Source: an uncultured Prevotellaceae bacterium (GTDB taxonomy: Bacteria; Bacteroidota; Bacteroidia; Bacteroidales; Bacteroidaceae). Taken from it: a stretch of 45,380 nucleotides of DNA. Both the position numbers and the translations under genes were made by a program. Below are positions 7,787-17,023 of the stretch, one piece after another; the stretch's first letter is position 1, and each line of letters starts with the position of its first letter. Where the stretch lies: contig CACZBS010000030.1 in assembly GCA_902779455.1 (NCBI GenBank), forward strand, positions 1-45,380. Reading direction: 5' to 3'. Under the pieces are notes generated by a model. It saw only the letters and a program-made list of their open reading frames with translations. It was not told the DNA's origin and ran no database searches.

Positions 7787-7822
7787 CTTTTCACGAACAT
7801 ATACGACAGAACAACCACTGAT

Positions 7823-8926
7823 ATGGAAGACATCGACAAGATAGCCTCACCCGAACAGGAGCCCGAACAGCTCTCAGACGAAGCAGCATGGGACCTGCAC
7901 TGCGCCTTGGCCCGTCGGCACGCCGCAGCGCCCGACGTCGACGAGGCGTGGCAGCGCTTCCGCCATGCCACCGGCCACCACGACGGGCACCGCACCCTCT
8001 GGCGCGTGGCGGCCGTGGCCGCTGCCATCGCTGTTGCCGTGGGGCTCTTCGTCCAGCTGTTGTCAAAGGATCACACGGCGGACCGTCCCTCCTCTGACGC
8101 CGTCATCGTGCTCCAGCACGACGAGGCCGACACGATGGGCGTGACGATGACCCGCCAGTTCACGGCCCTGACCGACGCCGACTCCACCGCGACGACGCCC
8201 AAGCGGCCTGTGGCCACGACGCGCGTGGCCGTCGCCGGCGACGTCAACTTTGCGGCGCCCCGCGCCAAGAGCGACGCGCAGATGCCCTCAGTCGTGCTCA
8301 TGACGACCCCCCGTGGCCGCGACCTCCACCTGACGCTCAGCGACGGCACCCGCGTGTGGATGAACGCCGACAGCCGGCTGCAGTTCCCCGAGCAGTTCGG
8401 GGCCGGGCGGCGCGTCGTCCGGCTGACGGGCGAGGCCTACTTCGAGGTGGCCAAGGACGCCCGCCGACCCTTTGTCGTCGAGAGCAGCTACATGACCGCC
8501 ACCGTGCTCGGCACCACCTTCAACATGCGGGCCTACTCGGCCGCCGACGCCAGCCTCGCCCTCGTCGAGGGCCGTGTCAGCGTGAAGGCAGCTGCCGGCG
8601 GACAGCCCCTCGTCGTCAGCCCCGGCCAGGAGGTGACGCTCAGCGCCGCCCGCACCTACTTCGCCGTCCGCAAGGCCGACACCTACGGGCTGACGCAGCG
8701 CAAGGAGGGTCTCTTCTACTTCCACGACGCCACGATGCGCCAGATCATGACCGAGCTGGGCCGATGGTACAACAAGACGGTCGTCTTCGAGGATGCCGAC
8801 CTCATGAACATGCGCCTCCACTTCGTGGCCGAGCGCTCGCTGTCGCTGCCCCAGGTCATCAACCGCCTCTCCGAAATCGACGGCGTCCGCATCACGCTCA
8901 GCGCCGACGACATCACCATCCAATAG
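7823..8926 (+). CDS. FecR family anti-sigma factor with DUF4974 C-terminus
   Basis: The 367-residue protein has a cytoplasmic N-terminal part (about 1-58) expected to bind the ECF sigma, one membrane segment (about 59-78, VAAVAAAIAVAVGLFVQLL), and a periplasmic FecR domain (about 155-265: TLSDGTRVWMNADSRL, LTGEAYFEVAKDARRPFVV, GTTFNMRAY). The end (about 295-365) is the DUF4974 domain that contacts the STN domain of the receptor. It transmits receptor loading across the inner membrane. It is 88 bp after the sigma gene with its own candidate ECF promoter, so it may be transcribed separately from sigma. The stretch about 80-150 is a low-conservation linker. Confidence 0.95.
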   Translation: MEDIDKIASPEQEPEQLSDEAAWDLHCALARRHAAAPDVDEAWQRFRHATGHHDGHRTLWRVAAVAAAIAVAVGLFVQLLSKDHTADRPSSDAVIVLQHDEADTMGVTMTRQFTALTDADSTATTPKRPVATTRVAVAGDVNFAAPRAKSDAQMPSVVLMTTPRGRDLHLTLSDGTRVWMNADSRLQFPEQFGAGRRVVRLTGEAYFEVAKDARRPFVVESSYMTATVLGTTFNMRAYSAADASLALVEGRVSVKAAAGGQPLVVSPGQEVTLSAARTYFAVRKADTYGLTQRKEGLFYFHDATMRQIMTELGRWYNKTVVFEDADLMNMRLHFVAERSLSLPQVINRLSEIDGVRITLSADDITIQ

Positions 8927-8960
8927 TCTCACGCCCATCCGGCGCCGCCGCAAAAAGACG

Positions 8961-9020
8961 GAAACGGTGCTTTTTGAAGGTAATATACCCCTATATTACT
9001 CTCAAAAAGCACCGTTTCTC
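8961..9020. repeat. GAAACGGTGCTTTTT long hairpin, copy 2 (possible terminator)
   Basis: GAAACGGTGCTTTTTGAAGG and TAATATA pair with TATATTACT and CTCAAAAAGCACCGTTTC around a CCCC loop, giving arms of about 26 bp. CTCTTTTTT follows, so it can serve as a terminator between fecR and the susC promoter. An almost identical hairpin with a GGGG loop lies at 32335-32394. Confidence 0.85.
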
Positions 9021-9086
9021 TTTTTTCCACACTATGGGCCGCGGCGAACATTTTTCCGTTTTTCCCGATTTTTCCCTTACAATTTG

Positions 9087-9130
9087 GTACCCATCCGCCC
9101 GATTTTCAGTCTTTTTTAATAAGAAGCGAA
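9087..9130 (+). promoter_or_regulatory. Candidate ECF-sigma promoter of the susC operon
   Basis: GTACCC (9087-9092), a 16-nt gap, GTCT (9109-9112) and then AAGCGAACA repeat the arrangement upstream of fecR. The region between also shares CCCG and TTTTC. It lies 57 bp before the susC start and after a strong hairpin that would isolate it from fecR. Confidence 0.65.
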
Positions 9131-9168
9131 CAACCCCATACAACCAATCTATCACTACAATCATTGTT

Positions 9169-12100
9169 ATGAAGAAAGAGACCTCTCTCGCGAAAGCCTT
9201 GGCTCTGCTGCTCTTGCTGTTCACGGCAATCACTGCGGCCGCCCAGGGCAACAAAGTGACATTGAAATGTGATGGCATGCCGCTGCCCGACGCCTTGCAG
9301 AAGGTGGAACAGCTGTCAGGCTATTACAAGATCAACTTCAACTACGGCGACCTCAGCCGCCAGAAGGTGACAGCCGACATCCGACAGGCCGACGCGCCCG
9401 AGGCCGTCCGGCAGCTGCTGCGCTCGCTGCCCTACAGCGTCACGACCAAGGGACAGTTCATCCAGGTCAACCACAACGGCAGCGGACAGAACGGCGGATG
9501 GGCCCCCGAGGGCAACACCGTCACGGGCCGCCTGCTCGACGCTGAGGGCAACCCGCTCATCGGCGCCACGGTGAAGGTCAGCGGCACGCAGCGCGCCACC
9601 GTCACCGACACCGACGGCCGCTACACCCTCGACGGCGTGCGCCAGGGCGACATGCTCGAATACAGCTACATCGGCATGAAGACCTACCGGCGCCGCGCCA
9701 GCCTGAAGGACGTCAGCATCATCCTCGAGCCCGACGCCACCACGCTGAGCGACGTCGTCGTCACGGGCATGCACACGATGGACAAGCGCCTCTTCACCGG
9801 ATCGACCACCTTCATCGACGCCGCCGAGGCCAAGCTCGACGGTGTGCCCGACATCTCGCGCTCGCTCGAGGGACGCGCCGCCGGCGTCACCGTGCAGAAC
9901 GTCACCGGCACCTTCGGCACCGCACCCCGCATCCAGGTGCGCGGCGCCACGTCGATCTACGGCAACTCCACGCCGCTGTGGATCGTCGACGGCGTCATCC
10001 AGGAGAACGTCATCGAGGTCAACACCGACGACCTCTCCTCGGGCAACGCCGAGACGCTGCTCTCGAGCGCCATCGCCGGCCTGAACGCCGACGACATCGA
10101 GTCGTTCCAGATCCTGCGCGACGGCTCCGCCACGTCTATCTATGGTGCGCGCGCCATGGCCGGCGTCATCGTCATCAACACGAAGAAGGGCACGGCCGGC
10201 AAGACCAACGTCAACTACACGGGCGAGTTCACCATGCGACTCGTCCCCTCCTACCAGAACTTCAACATCATGAACTCGCAGGAGCAGATGTCGGTCTACC
10301 AAGAGCTGCAGCGCAAGGGCTACCTCAACCCCGCCGACGTCATCAACTCGAGCCAGTCGGGCGTCTACGGCAAGCTGGCCGAGCTCATCCAGGACGGCAC
10401 GGTGCTCAACACCGACGCCGGCCGCAACCAGTGGCTGCGCCAGCAGGAGGTGCGCAACACCGACTGGTTCGACGAGCTCTTCTCGAACAGCATCATGCAG
10501 AACCACTCCGTCAGCGTCTCCACCGGCACGCAGAAGGCCCAGCACTACGCCTCCATCTCGGGCATGTTCGACCCGGGCTGGTATAAGCAAAGCCGCGTGA
10601 AGCGATATACGGCCAACGTCAGCTCGACGTTCAACTTCTCCAACAAACTGCGACTGCAGCTCAACGCCAACGCCTCGACGCGCGAGCAGCGCGCACCCGG
10701 CACCCTCTCCAGCGAGGTCAACCTCGTCAGTGGCGAGGTCAGCCGAGCCTTCGACATCAACCCCTACAGCTACTCGCTCAACACCTCGCGCACGCTCGAC
10801 CCGCGGGAGTCGTACATCCGCAACTTCAGCCGGTTCAACATCTTCAAGGAGCTTGAAGAGAACTATATCGACCTGAACACCAACGAGTTCAAGATTCAGG
10901 GACTGCTCGCCTACAAACCCATTCAGGGGCTGGAGCTCAGCGCCCTCGGAGCCCTGAAGCGCGCCTCGTCGTCATCGGAGCACAACGCCACCGAGTTCTC
11001 CAACCAAGCCAACGCCTACCGCGCCATGCCCAACACGCTGGTGCGCGACGCCAACCCCTACCTCTACACCGACCCCACCGACCCCTACGCCGTGCCCACG
11101 TCGGTGCTCCCCACGGGCGGCATCTACGACCGCAACGACTATCGCATGACGTCGTGGGACTTCCGCGCCACGGCCGCCTACAACCACGTCTGGGCCGACA
11201 CCCACATCATGAACCTCTTCGGCGGACTCGAGGCTAACAGCGTCGAGCGCGACAACACGTGGATGCGCGCCTGGGGCATGCAGTACGAATACTCCTACAC
11301 GGGCAACTTCAACCCCAGCGTCTTCGACAAGATCAAGGAGGAGGGCACCGGCTACTACAGCCGGTCGACCGCACTGGAGCGCACCGCCGCCTTCTTCGGC
11401 ACCGCCACCTATTCTTATAAGGGACGCTACATCGTCAACGGCACGCTGCGCTACGAGGGCACCAACACCCTCGGACGCGACCGCCAGAGCCGATGGTTGC
11501 CCACATGGAACGTCTCGGCAGCATGGAACGCCCACGAGGAGGCCTTCTTCGAGACGTTCAAGCCCACCTTCTCGCACTTCACACTCAAGGGTTCCTACTC
11601 GCTGACGGCCGACCGCGGCCCCTACAGCATCTCGAACTCGAGCGCCATCATGAACAGCATCGTCACCTGGCGCCCGATCAGCGACGACCAGGAGACGGCC
11701 ATCCAGATCACCGAGCCGGGCAACTCCGAGCTGACCTACGAGAAGAAGCACGAGCTCTCGCTCACCGCCGACATGGGATTCCTCAACAACCGCATCAACC
11801 TGGAGATGAGCTGGTATAAGCGCAACAACTACGACCTCATCGGCCCCATCACCGTCTCGGGCGTCGGCGGATTCGTCGATAAGTTCGGCAACATCGCCGA
11901 CATGAAGTCGAGCGGATTCGAGCTCTCGCTCTCGACGAAGAACATCAAGACCGAGGACTTCGAATGGAACACCACCTTCCTCTACTCCCATCAGCACAAC
12001 GAGGTGACCAACCTGAAGAACACGGCGCGCGTCATCGACCTCGTACGCTCCAACGGCTTCGCCCTCGAGGGCTACCCCGTACGCTCGCTCTTCTCTATTC

Positions 12101-12750
12101 CCTTCAGCCGCCTCAACAGCGAGGGCATCCCGATGTTCAACGTCGGCGGAGGGCTGGAGACCTACAAGGACGTCAACTTCCAGGAGTATGCCGACCTGAG
12201 CTGGATGAAGTATGAGGGCTCGACCGACCCCACCGACTACGGCTCGCTGGAGAATGTCTTCAAGTATAAGGGCTTCCGACTGACGGCCTTCATCGTCTAT
12301 TCCTTCGGCAACAAGGTGCGTCTCGACCCCGTCTTCAGCAACCAGTACACCGACCTCGACGCCACGCCCCGCGAGTTCAACAACCGCTGGTCGGCAGGCG
12401 GCGAGGAGGCGATGACCACCGTCCCCGTCATACCCTCCGTGCGCCAGAACTACATCTACGGCGCCTCCAACCTCGCCATCGCATACAATGCCTACAACTA
12501 CTCGACCGAGCGCGTGGCCAAGGGCGACTTCATCCGCATGAAGGAGATCTCGCTCGACTACACCTTCCCGCGCCACTGGCTGCAGCCCATCGGTGTGCAG
12601 AACGTCAACCTGAAGCTGCAGGCCACCAACCTCTTCCTCATCTACGCTGACAAGAAGCTCAACGGCATGGACCCCGAGTTCTTCAACACCGGCGGCGTGG
12701 CCTCGCCCATGCCACGGCAGTTCACGTTCACCGTCCGACTGGGATTCTGA
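9169..12750 (+). CDS. SusC/RagA family TonB-linked outer membrane receptor with STN domain
   Basis: The start is the ATG at 9169, giving 1193 residues with a signal peptide that cuts before Gln26 (TAAA|QGNK). In order it has an STN signalling domain (about 28-100), a carboxypeptidase-regulatory-like domain (about 117-190: VTGRLLDAEGNPLIGATVKV), a TonB plug (about 205-330: IQVRGATSIYGNSTPLWIVDGV) and a 22-strand-type barrel ending in FTVRLGF. It imports large ligands through the outer membrane with SusD as lid. The STN domain indicates signalling to FecR and the ECF sigma. The gene set sigma-FecR-SusC-SusD-metallohydrolase-DUF4302 resembles, from memory, peptide-binding SusCD loci such as B. 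thetaiotaomicron BT2261-BT2264, so peptides are a plausible substrate. Confidence 0.96.
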   Translation: MKKETSLAKALALLLLLFTAITAAAQGNKVTLKCDGMPLPDALQKVEQLSGYYKINFNYGDLSRQKVTADIRQADAPEAVRQLLRSLPYSVTTKGQFIQVNHNGSGQNGGWAPEGNTVTGRLLDAEGNPLIGATVKVSGTQRATVTDTDGRYTLDGVRQGDMLEYSYIGMKTYRRRASLKDVSIILEPDATTLSDVVVTGMHTMDKRLFTGSTTFIDAAEAKLDGVPDISRSLEGRAAGVTVQNVTGTFGTAPRIQVRGATSIYGNSTPLWIVDGVIQENVIEVNTDDLSSGNAETLLSSAIAGLNADDIESFQILRDGSATSIYGARAMAGVIVINTKKGTAGKTNVNYTGEFTMRLVPSYQNFNIMNSQEQMSVYQELQRKGYLNPADVINSSQSGVYGKLAELIQDGTVLNTDAGRNQWLRQQEVRNTDWFDELFSNSIMQNHSVSVSTGTQKAQHYASISGMFDPGWYKQSRVKRYTANVSSTFNFSNKLRLQLNANASTREQRAPGTLSSEVNLVSGEVSRAFDINPYSYSLNTSRTLDPRESYIRNFSRFNIFKELEENYIDLNTNEFKIQGLLAYKPIQGLELSALGALKRASSSSEHNATEFSNQANAYRAMPNTLVRDANPYLYTDPTDPYAVPTSVLPTGGIYDRNDYRMTSWDFRATAAYNHVWADTHIMNLFGGLEANSVERDNTWMRAWGMQYEYSYTGNFNPSVFDKIKEEGTGYYSRSTALERTAAFFGTATYSYKGRYIVNGTLRYEGTNTLGRDRQSRWLPTWNVSAAWNAHEEAFFETFKPTFSHFTLKGSYSLTADRGPYSISNSSAIMNSIVTWRPISDDQETAIQITEPGNSELTYEKKHELSLTADMGFLNNRINLEMSWYKRNNYDLIGPITVSGVGGFVDKFGNIADMKSSGFELSLSTKNIKTEDFEWNTTFLYSHQHNEVTNLKNTARVIDLVRSNGFALEGYPVRSLFSIPFSRLNSEGIPMFNVGGGLETYKDVNFQEYADLSWMKYEGSTDPTDYGSLENVFKYKGFRLTAFIVYSFGNKVRLDPVFSNQYTDLDATPREFNNRWSAGGEEAMTTVPVIPSVRQNYIYGASNLAIAYNAYNYSTERVAKGDFIRMKEISLDYTFPRHWLQPIGVQNVNLKLQATNLFLIYADKKLNGMDPEFFNTGGVASPMPRQFTFTVRLGF

Positions 12751-12752
12751 TT

Positions 12753-12784
12753 AGATAATAGATAACAGATAATAGATAACAGAT
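12753..12784. repeat. Heptamer repeat AGATAAY x4 abutting the susD start
   Basis: The 34-bp susC-susD linker is AGATAAT, AGATAAC, AGATAAT, AGATAAC, then AGAT directly followed by the ATG of susD. The start codon lies in register with the repeat. The linker has no ribosome binding site of the usual kind. Confidence 0.9.
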
Positions 12785-14527
12785 ATGATTACAAGATATA
12801 TCCGAAAAATAGCAGCTGCCGTCTTCGTATGTTGCGCTGGCAGCGCAACCTTCACCAGCTGCAACGACTTCCTCGACGAGACGCCCGACGGACGCATCAG
12901 CGTCGACAACACGGGCAAGATCCGCGCACTGCTCACCACGGCCTATCCCGACGTCACCTACGTCCGAATGACCGAGCTGGCCAGCGACAACGCCGACGAC
13001 CTCAACGGCGACCTCAACGGCAACTACGACCGCTTCTCGGAGCAGTGCTTCCGATGGCAGGAGGTCACCGAGAGCGACAACGAGAGCCCCACCATGGTGT
13101 GGCAGGGATACTACGCCGCCATCGCCGCCGCCAACAACGCCCTCGTGGCCATCGACAACCTCGGCGGGGCCGCCGCCGGCGACACGCTCCGTGCCCTGCG
13201 GGCCGAGGCGCTGCTATGCCGCGCCTTCTCCCACTTCATGCTGACCAACCTTTTCTGCCTTAACTACTCGAAACAACACAGCCAGACCGACCCCGGCATA
13301 CCCTACATCACCGAGCCGGAGACAACGCTCAACCCGCAGTATGAACGCGGCACCGTCGCCCACGACTATGAGATGATCGAGCGCGACCTCCTCGAGGGGC
13401 TCCAGCTCATGAGCGACGCCATCTACACCGTGCCGTCCTATCACTTCAACACGCGGGCGGCCTACACCTTCGCCTCGCGCTTCTACCTCTTCTATCAGCA
13501 GCCCGAGAAGGTCATCCAGTATGCCACGCTCGCGCTCGACGACAACCCCCAGTCGCTCATGCGCGACTACGGCGTCATGCAGGCGATGCCCACCGACGAC
13601 ATGCAGCCCCGCTCGCGGCAGTACGTCTCGTCGACCGAGCCCGCCAACTTCCTCCTGCTGCCCGTCTACAGCACCGACCAGTACTACTTCCAGGGCTACT
13701 CCACCGGCGCACGCTTCAACAACAACCACTACATCGGACAGGCCGAGGAGTTCTTCGCCACACCGTGGATGCCCTCCGTCGAGGCCGCACAGCAGTCGCA
13801 GAACCTCTACCGATTCTACTGGTTCTACAGCCAGACCTACGACAAGTTCCTCCTGCCCAAGCAGCCCGCCTACTTCCAGGAGACCAACTCCAACACCCAC
13901 ACGGGCTACTACCGCACCGTCGTCGTCGCGCTGAAGGCTGAGGAGGCCCTGCTCAACCGCGCCGAGGCCTACGTCCTGACGGGTCAGAACCAGAAGGCGC
14001 TCGACGACATCAACGTCTGGACGCGCAACTTCGTCGTCGACAGCGTCACCTACGTCAGCGGCGGACACTACAACTGGGACCCCTTCGAGTATGTCGTGGA
14101 GTACAGCACCGAGCAGGTGCCCAACCGGCTGACCCTCGAGAGCATCCACGAGTGGGCCTCGAAGTGGGGCTACTACCAGCCCCAGCAGCCCCTGCCACGC
14201 AAGCACCTCAACCCCGAGTTCGTCAGCCTCACCGAGGGCTCCACTCAGGAGGACCTGCTGCAGTGCCTGCTGCTCATCCGCCGGCTGGAGTTCCTCCATG
14301 AGGGCATGCGATGGTTCGACATCAAACGCTACGGCATGAAGATCTATCGCCGCGAGATCAACTCGGCCCTCAACATGCTGACACTGACCGACTCCATGTC
14401 CTACCGCGACCCGCGTCAGGCCCTCCAGATTCCCTTCGAGGTGCAGGCCGCAGGCATCACCCCCAACGCCCGCCCCGAGGCCGAGCCCGCAGCCTTCGCC
14501 ACTTGGAAGATAACAGATAACAGATAA
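12785..14527 (+). CDS. SusD/RagB family nutrient-binding lipoprotein
   Basis: This 580-residue protein has a lipoprotein signal ending in FTSC (Cys26) followed by NDFLDETPDGRIS, the usual start of SusD proteins. The N-terminal TPR-like helices (about 60-330) and the C-terminal RagB/SusD region (about 360-560, with GMRWFDIKRYGMKI) are both recognisable. It sits on the cell surface and closes over the SusC barrel. The last residues KITDNR and the stop are encoded by the first heptamers of the repeat tract that follows, so the repeat has become part of the C-terminus. It is 34 bp after susC. Confidence 0.96.
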   Translation: MITRYIRKIAAAVFVCCAGSATFTSCNDFLDETPDGRISVDNTGKIRALLTTAYPDVTYVRMTELASDNADDLNGDLNGNYDRFSEQCFRWQEVTESDNESPTMVWQGYYAAIAAANNALVAIDNLGGAAAGDTLRALRAEALLCRAFSHFMLTNLFCLNYSKQHSQTDPGIPYITEPETTLNPQYERGTVAHDYEMIERDLLEGLQLMSDAIYTVPSYHFNTRAAYTFASRFYLFYQQPEKVIQYATLALDDNPQSLMRDYGVMQAMPTDDMQPRSRQYVSSTEPANFLLLPVYSTDQYYFQGYSTGARFNNNHYIGQAEEFFATPWMPSVEAAQQSQNLYRFYWFYSQTYDKFLLPKQPAYFQETNSNTHTGYYRTVVVALKAEEALLNRAEAYVLTGQNQKALDDINVWTRNFVVDSVTYVSGGHYNWDPFEYVVEYSTEQVPNRLTLESIHEWASKWGYYQPQQPLPRKHLNPEFVSLTEGSTQEDLLQCLLLIRRLEFLHEGMRWFDIKRYGMKIYRREINSALNMLTLTDSMSYRDPRQALQIPFEVQAAGITPNARPEAEPAAFATWKITDNR

Positions 14528-14552
14528 TAGATAATAGATAATAGATATTGAT
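14508..14552. repeat. Heptamer repeat AGATAAY x5 spanning the susD stop
   Basis: AGATAAC twice and AGATAAT three times are followed by AGATATTGAT and then the ATG of the next gene. The first units encode the end of SusD, including its TAA stop. Confidence 0.9.
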
Positions 14553-15512
14553 ATGAATACGAAATATTTCCTGAAAGTCGGGCTGACCGTCCTCCTGTGC
14601 GGAAACATCGCTGCGGCACTCACCAGCTGCTCCGGCGACGACGACGTCGACACCAGCATCAGCGTCATCACCGACAAGCAGACACCCGAGAACGACCTCG
14701 ACCGATGGCTCATGAAGAACTACGTCGAGCCATACAACATCGAGATGCGCTACCGGTGGGAGGACAACGAGATGCAGATGGACTACATCCTCGTGCCTGC
14801 CAAGTATGAGAACGCCATCCGCATGGCCAAGATCCTGAAGTATATCTGCTTCGACGCCTTCGACGAGGTCACGGGCAGCAAGCAGTTCATCCGCGCCTAC
14901 TTCCCCAAGATCATCCAGCTCGTGGGCAACCCCGGATGGAGCCCCAGCGCCGACGGATCCTACATCCTCGGACAGGCCGAGGGAGGCTACAAGATCAGCC
15001 TCTACTACGTCAACCACCTCGGCGACCAGTACTACGACGCCAACTGGCAGTCGCACGAGGTCATCACCAGCCGTGAGCAGCTCAACACCAACTACTTCCA
15101 CACCATCATCCACGAGTTTGCACACGTCTTCCACCAGAAGGTGCCCTACAGCAACGCCTTCACGCAGATCACCGGCACGGACTACGTCGGAGGCATGTAC
15201 TCCAGCGTCTTCTCAGCCAACGACGACCCGCGCGCCTACCTCATGGGATTCGTCACGGCCTATGCCGCCTGCAACGCCGACGAGGACTTCGCCGAGGTCT
15301 TCTCGACCTACATCTGCTCCACGCCCGAGGAGTTCGACCTCATCCTCGCCACTGCCGGCGACAGCGGCCGCCAGCTCCTGGAGCGCAAGGTCTCGATGGT
15401 GCGCAACTACTTCAAGGCCAACTGGGGCCTCGACCTCGACCGCGTGCGCGACGCCGTGCAGACACGCGAGGCCAACCTCGAGGGCCAGGACTTCGACGAC
15501 ATCAGCCTTTAG
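14553..15512 (+). CDS. Substrate-import-associated zinc metallohydrolase lipoprotein
   Basis: The 319-residue protein has a lipoprotein signal ending in LTSC (Cys26). At about residues 186-198 it shows TIIHEFAHVFHQ, an HExxH zinc motif, and a likely third ligand Glu in NADEDFAEVF about 60 residues later. This matches the family of putative zinc-binding metallopeptidases encoded next to SusCD pairs in Bacteroidetes. It is probably surface-exposed and may trim peptide ligands before import. It lies 25 bp after susD, joined by the heptamer linker, and is followed by the DUF4302 gene in the same operon. Its actual substrate cannot be read from the sequence. Confidence 0.9.
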   Translation: MNTKYFLKVGLTVLLCGNIAAALTSCSGDDDVDTSISVITDKQTPENDLDRWLMKNYVEPYNIEMRYRWEDNEMQMDYILVPAKYENAIRMAKILKYICFDAFDEVTGSKQFIRAYFPKIIQLVGNPGWSPSADGSYILGQAEGGYKISLYYVNHLGDQYYDANWQSHEVITSREQLNTNYFHTIIHEFAHVFHQKVPYSNAFTQITGTDYVGGMYSSVFSANDDPRAYLMGFVTAYAACNADEDFAEVFSTYICSTPEEFDLILATAGDSGRQLLERKVSMVRNYFKANWGLDLDRVRDAVQTREANLEGQDFDDISL

Positions 15513-15542
15513 TTCATAGTGAATAGTTAATAGTTAACAGTT
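15511..15542. repeat. Heptamer repeat AGTTAAY x4 abutting the DUF4302 start
   Basis: AGTTCAT, AGTGAAT, AGTTAAT, AGTTAAC and AGTT run from the TAG stop of the metallohydrolase directly into the next ATG. The layout is the same as the susC-susD linker, with AGTT in place of AGAT. Confidence 0.88.
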
Positions 15543-16895
15543 ATGATTACAAAGATTATCAAGCAATACCTGACAGCCGTCATCCTCGGCTGCACCGTCG
15601 CTGCGGCACTGACCGGATGCCAGATGAAGGAGGACGACATCTTCGACGTCGACCCCGCCAACCGTGCCGACCAGTGGATGGCCGACTACCGGCGCGTGTT
15701 CAACAACAACCGCTACGGATGGGCGCTCTTCACCGACAACCCCACCGCCGGGCGACATCCCGCCGTCTACACCTATGCCGTCAGGTTCGACGACGTCAAC
15801 AGCACCTTCTATCGATCCACGTCGACCGCACGACTGCCCTACGTCAACACCCTGGACAGCGTCGTGAGCATGTACTCGCTGAAGAACGACAACGGCATCG
15901 TCCTCTCATTCGACACCTACAACGCCTTCTTCCACTACTACGCCGACCAGTCGCAGTACTTCGCTCAGGAGCTGCAGGGCGACTTCGAGTTCTGTCTCGA
16001 CCGCTACTCCGCCAACGAGGACACCATCTTCGGACGAGGCAAGACCAAGCAGCTGCCCTTCATGATGATTAAGCTGCCCGTCACACCACAGCAGTATCAG
16101 GACGCCAGCGACAGCATCAAGTCGGACTACGCACCCTACAACTGCTCCTTCGTCTGCGCCGGCGACACGCTGCCCGCACGCTTCTTCAGCGGCTATCAGA
16201 ACCTCTCCATCTGGATGGACGGCGACGACCCCTCCATCGACGGCCACCTCTACAGCTACGGCAACCTCGTCGGAGGCATCTACTTCCTCGAGCCCATCGA
16301 GTATAAGGGCCACGTCATCCGCGAGATGCACATCAAGGCCGACAAGTCGGGCTACGACGACGTCTACGACCAGGCGCAGATCATCCCCAAGCCCTTCGCC
16401 AACTACTTCCTGCAGGACGAGGAGTACGACTCGCGATTCTTCGGCTACTCATCGCTCGGCTCCTGGACACAGCAGCAGTGGGACAAGGCCCGCGAGGCCC
16501 TCACGGCCAGCGGCGTCTACGACCCCAACAGCCTCGTCTACGTCTGCATCTACACCGACGGCAAGGGCGAGTTCCATCTCATCTTCAACATGTGGTACGG
16601 CTCGGGCGAGATACACTACCCGATGGAGATGCGCAAGATCAGCAACGACGAGATAGCCATCCGCTGGACGGGCGAGGAGCACCACGGGCTGGGCGTCAAC
16701 CTCTACGAGGCGGGCTTCCGCTACTTCGTCGACGCGCTGGCCACGAAGGACGAGTGGCGCACCTGGCGCATCTCGGCCCAGACCGGCTCCGTCATGTCGC
16801 CCGGCGAGCTGAAGCTGACCGACGAGCAGAACCCCGACAACTCCTTCTACTTCCCCACCTACTTCCGCTACTACCACCAGAGCATCTGGGACTAA
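15543..16895 (+). CDS. DUF4302 domain lipoprotein
   Basis: This 450-residue protein has a lipoprotein signal ending in LTGC (Cys23) followed by QMKEDDIFDVDPANRADQWMADYRRVF, the start of DUF4302 proteins as I remember them. The rest is rich in aromatic residues and predicted beta strands, with no catalytic motif that I recognise. DUF4302 genes commonly end SusCD operons with the preceding metallohydrolase. It probably is a surface lipoprotein that joins the receptor complex. It is the last gene of the operon, followed by an inverted-repeat element that separates it from the convergent DUF4294 gene. Confidence 0.85.
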   Translation: MITKIIKQYLTAVILGCTVAAALTGCQMKEDDIFDVDPANRADQWMADYRRVFNNNRYGWALFTDNPTAGRHPAVYTYAVRFDDVNSTFYRSTSTARLPYVNTLDSVVSMYSLKNDNGIVLSFDTYNAFFHYYADQSQYFAQELQGDFEFCLDRYSANEDTIFGRGKTKQLPFMMIKLPVTPQQYQDASDSIKSDYAPYNCSFVCAGDTLPARFFSGYQNLSIWMDGDDPSIDGHLYSYGNLVGGIYFLEPIEYKGHVIREMHIKADKSGYDDVYDQAQIIPKPFANYFLQDEEYDSRFFGYSSLGSWTQQQWDKAREALTASGVYDPNSLVYVCIYTDGKGEFHLIFNMWYGSGEIHYPMEMRKISNDEIAIRWTGEEHHGLGVNLYEAGFRYFVDALATKDEWRTWRISAQTGSVMSPGELKLTDEQNPDNSFYFPTYFRYYHQSIWD

Positions 16896-16896
16896 G

Positions 16897-17018
16897 AGGT
16901 AATAGTGAAGAGTGAAAAGTGAAAAATTTGCTACCGCCCAATGAGTATTGACTCTGTAGGCGGTAGCAAATTTTTCACTTATCACTCTTCACTTTTCCCT
17001 CTTCACTCTTCACTCTTC
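16897..17018. repeat. Heptamer-flanked hairpin element between convergent genes
   Basis: Heptamers of the GTGAAGA type lead into a perfect 22-bp inverted repeat (16917-16938 with 16959-16980, core AATTTGCTACCGCC) around a 20-nt loop, followed by reverse heptamers TTCACTC. The same element, with a core differing in one base and an unrelated 20-nt loop, lies in frame inside the RNase R gene at 42570-42706. Here it may terminate both convergent transcripts. Confidence 0.9.
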
Positions 17019-17023
17019 CCTTC

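Noticed and set aside
8356-9168. In-frame upstream extension of susC
   Set aside because: It overlaps fecR in another frame and crosses a hairpin and the candidate promoter; the ATG at 9169 starts a proper signal peptide.
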